DNA of 25,060 nucleotides from assembly GCA_002309015.1 (NCBI GenBank), contig DBWM01000051.1, positions 20,059-45,118 on the forward strand, read 5' to 3'. Positions 23,962 to 25,060 of this stretch are shown piece after piece. How positions within the stretch are numbered: position 1 is the first letter of the stretch; each line of letters starts with the position of its first letter. The translations under genes and the position numbers were made by a program. Source of the DNA: Myxococcales bacterium UBA1238 (lineage in GTDB: Bacteria > Myxococcota_A > Bradymonadia > UBA7976 > UBA1532). Under the pieces are notes generated by a model. That model was given only the letters and a program-made list of their open reading frames with translations, made no database searches and was not told the origin of the DNA.

Positions 23962-24974
23962 TCCCTCAAAAAGGCCCCAGCACCGTTCATTTCGATCTCT
24001 GCAACGCCTGCAACACGCGCTGCTGCACCTGCTGGCATCACAGCCCCCTTCGTCCCGCCCTAAGCCCCGAATGGAAGCGCCAATGCCTGCCGGCCGAGCG
24101 GTTTTTCAAGCTTCTGGACGAACTCAACCATCTAGGAGGCCTGCAACAGATCATCCTTTCGGGCATGGGCGAGCCTACTTTGCACAAAGACCTGCCTCAA
24201 ATGCTCGAACGCGCCCTTCAGCTGGCCCGCGTCACCGTCATCACCAACGGCATCGCCGATCCCCCCTGGGCAAACATCGCTCAAAACTGCGACCTCTCGC
24301 GACTCGAACTGCTCCTCTCGGTTTGCGGCTACGACAACGACTCCTGGGTGCAATTCCACAACGCAACACCCCCTGACGGCTTCGAACGCGCCCTTCATAC
24401 CGCGCGCACTGCGCGAGCATGCGGCATTCGCGTCAAGATGGTTCAGGTCATCACGAAGCATAACTTCGCCGGCCTGCCCAAAATGATCCAGCTCGCAGCC
24501 GACCTGAACCTCAATGCCGTCAGCTTCAAACTCGCTTCCCTCGACGCCTGCACCGCTGAGCTCGCCCTGAGCGAAGAAGACCGCAAACGCTGCCTTCAAA
24601 TCCTGGTCCCGAGAGCCAAAGGCCTCGCCAACGCCAAAGGACTCGAAACCGACCTCGATGGATTCGCCGAACAGCTCGAAAGCGCCGCCGACTCCGGACG
24701 CACTGCCCCCATCGAGAAAGTAGGCTGCCATCTGGGCCTCCGTTATGCCCGCATCGACGTCGAAGGCGCCGTGTATTTCTGCTGCAATACCGCGCTGAAG
24801 ATGGGTCATCTGGCAGAATCGCCCTTTAGTGAAATCTGGATGGGACCAACCTGGTCGCAAACGCGCGATCAACTCGCCGCCGGCCATTTTTTTGAAGGCT
24901 GCAAATGCTGCGGAAAGATCAAGCAAAACCTTAAGCTTGCGCAAAAGCTCGCCCAGACAAAGGCGCATGTATGA
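23958..24974 (+). CDS. Radical SAM protein with SPASM-like C-terminal cysteine cluster
   Basis: The 338-residue protein starts inside the glycosyltransferase stop (ATGA). The [4Fe-4S]-SAM cluster motif is Cys18-x3-Cys22-x2-Cys25, in a Cys-rich run with Cys15 and Cys23 as well. The SAM-binding GMGEP motif is at 69-73 (LSGMGEPTLHKDL), and TVITNG (93-98) fits the next strand. At the C-terminus Cys257, Cys275/276 and Cys315/317/318 form a SPASM-like auxiliary cluster region (GAVYFCCNT and EGCKCCGK). SPASM enzymes modify peptides, enzymes or small molecules; the substrate here is not known and no precursor peptide gene is visible in the window. Close linkage to a glycosyltransferase suggests a combined modification route. 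The next gene again overlaps its stop. Confidence 0.93.
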   Translation: MIPQKGPSTVHFDLCNACNTRCCTCWHHSPLRPALSPEWKRQCLPAERFFKLLDELNHLGGLQQIILSGMGEPTLHKDLPQMLERALQLARVTVITNGIADPPWANIAQNCDLSRLELLLSVCGYDNDSWVQFHNATPPDGFERALHTARTARACGIRVKMVQVITKHNFAGLPKMIQLAADLNLNAVSFKLASLDACTAELALSEEDRKRCLQILVPRAKGLANAKGLETDLDGFAEQLESAADSGRTAPIEKVGCHLGLRYARIDVEGAVYFCCNTALKMGHLAESPFSEIWMGPTWSQTRDQLAAGHFFEGCKCCGKIKQNLKLAQKLAQTKAHV

Positions 24975-25060
24975 AGCTCTGGGATTTTTTAAAGCATCCA
25001 TTCGCGCAAACCCCGCCCGAAGGCGTCTCCCCCACCGTTGAATGGCAGGTGGCCGGGGCG
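24971..25060 (+). CDS. Start of the next operon gene (3' end outside window)
   Basis: ATG 24971 overlaps the radical SAM stop codon (ATGA) and the frame stays open for 30 codons to the window edge (MKLWDFLKHPFAQTPPEGVS and on). The third ATGA-type coupling in this run argues that it is a real gene in the same operon. Too little is visible to name a family. Confidence 0.6.
   Translation, partial: MKLWDFLKHPFAQTPPEGVSPTVEWQVAGA

Noticed and set aside
24132..25001. 289-codon minus-strand frame
   Set aside because: It lies opposite the radical SAM gene with CxxxCxxC and GMGEP motifs, and would overlap the operon's coupled start codons.

Overview
The window looks like chromosomal DNA from a deltaproteobacterial-type predator or social bacterium, most likely Myxococcota or the Bradymonadales. 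This is inferred from family content, not from a marker gene. The signs are lipoproteins with long Asp-Ala-Glu repeat linkers, a MopE-like CNGxDDDxDGxxDE motif, a receptor Ser/Thr kinase fused to an adenylate cyclase domain, a large TPR/transglutaminase lipoprotein, a DUF4846 protein, and many hypothetical genes with TTG or GTG starts. I see no RNA gene, insertion sequence, prophage or CRISPR array. The region reads as stable chromosome, not as a mobile island.

Left part (1-9168), cell envelope: the 3' part of a membrane protein with a Lys/Ala/Glu-rich TolA-like rod and TPRs; a DAE-repeat lipoprotein; convergent to it, and overlapping it by four bases, a second DAE-repeat lipoprotein carrying an alpha/beta-hydrolase domain; then, divergent from that, a 1256-residue lipoprotein with TPRs, DUF3857 and a transglutaminase-like domain. 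Three consecutive genes have lipoprotein signal peptides.

Middle (9238-16799): an SDR-family protein that lacks the catalytic lysine, with a perfect inverted repeat just before its start codon; a PF00756-type esterase; a convergent 1070-residue cyclase-kinase-TM-beta-propeller receptor; divergent from it a secreted DUF4846 protein; then a DnaQ-like/BRCT protein whose exonuclease active site is almost entirely lost. A 367-base stretch without a convincing gene follows.

Right part (16800-25060): on the minus strand a TraB/PrgY-family membrane protein, an SRPBCC-like protein and phosphoglucomutase (pgm, the best identified gene here) lie in one direction. Divergent from them on the plus strand are a coiled-coil protein of unknown function, a GT-B (MurG-like) glycosyltransferase with an unexplained helical C-terminal domain, a radical SAM/SPASM protein, and the first 30 codons of another gene. 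The last three genes are linked by ATGA stop/start overlaps. They form a tight operon that runs off the window and are the best candidate here for an uncharacterised biosynthetic or modification pathway.
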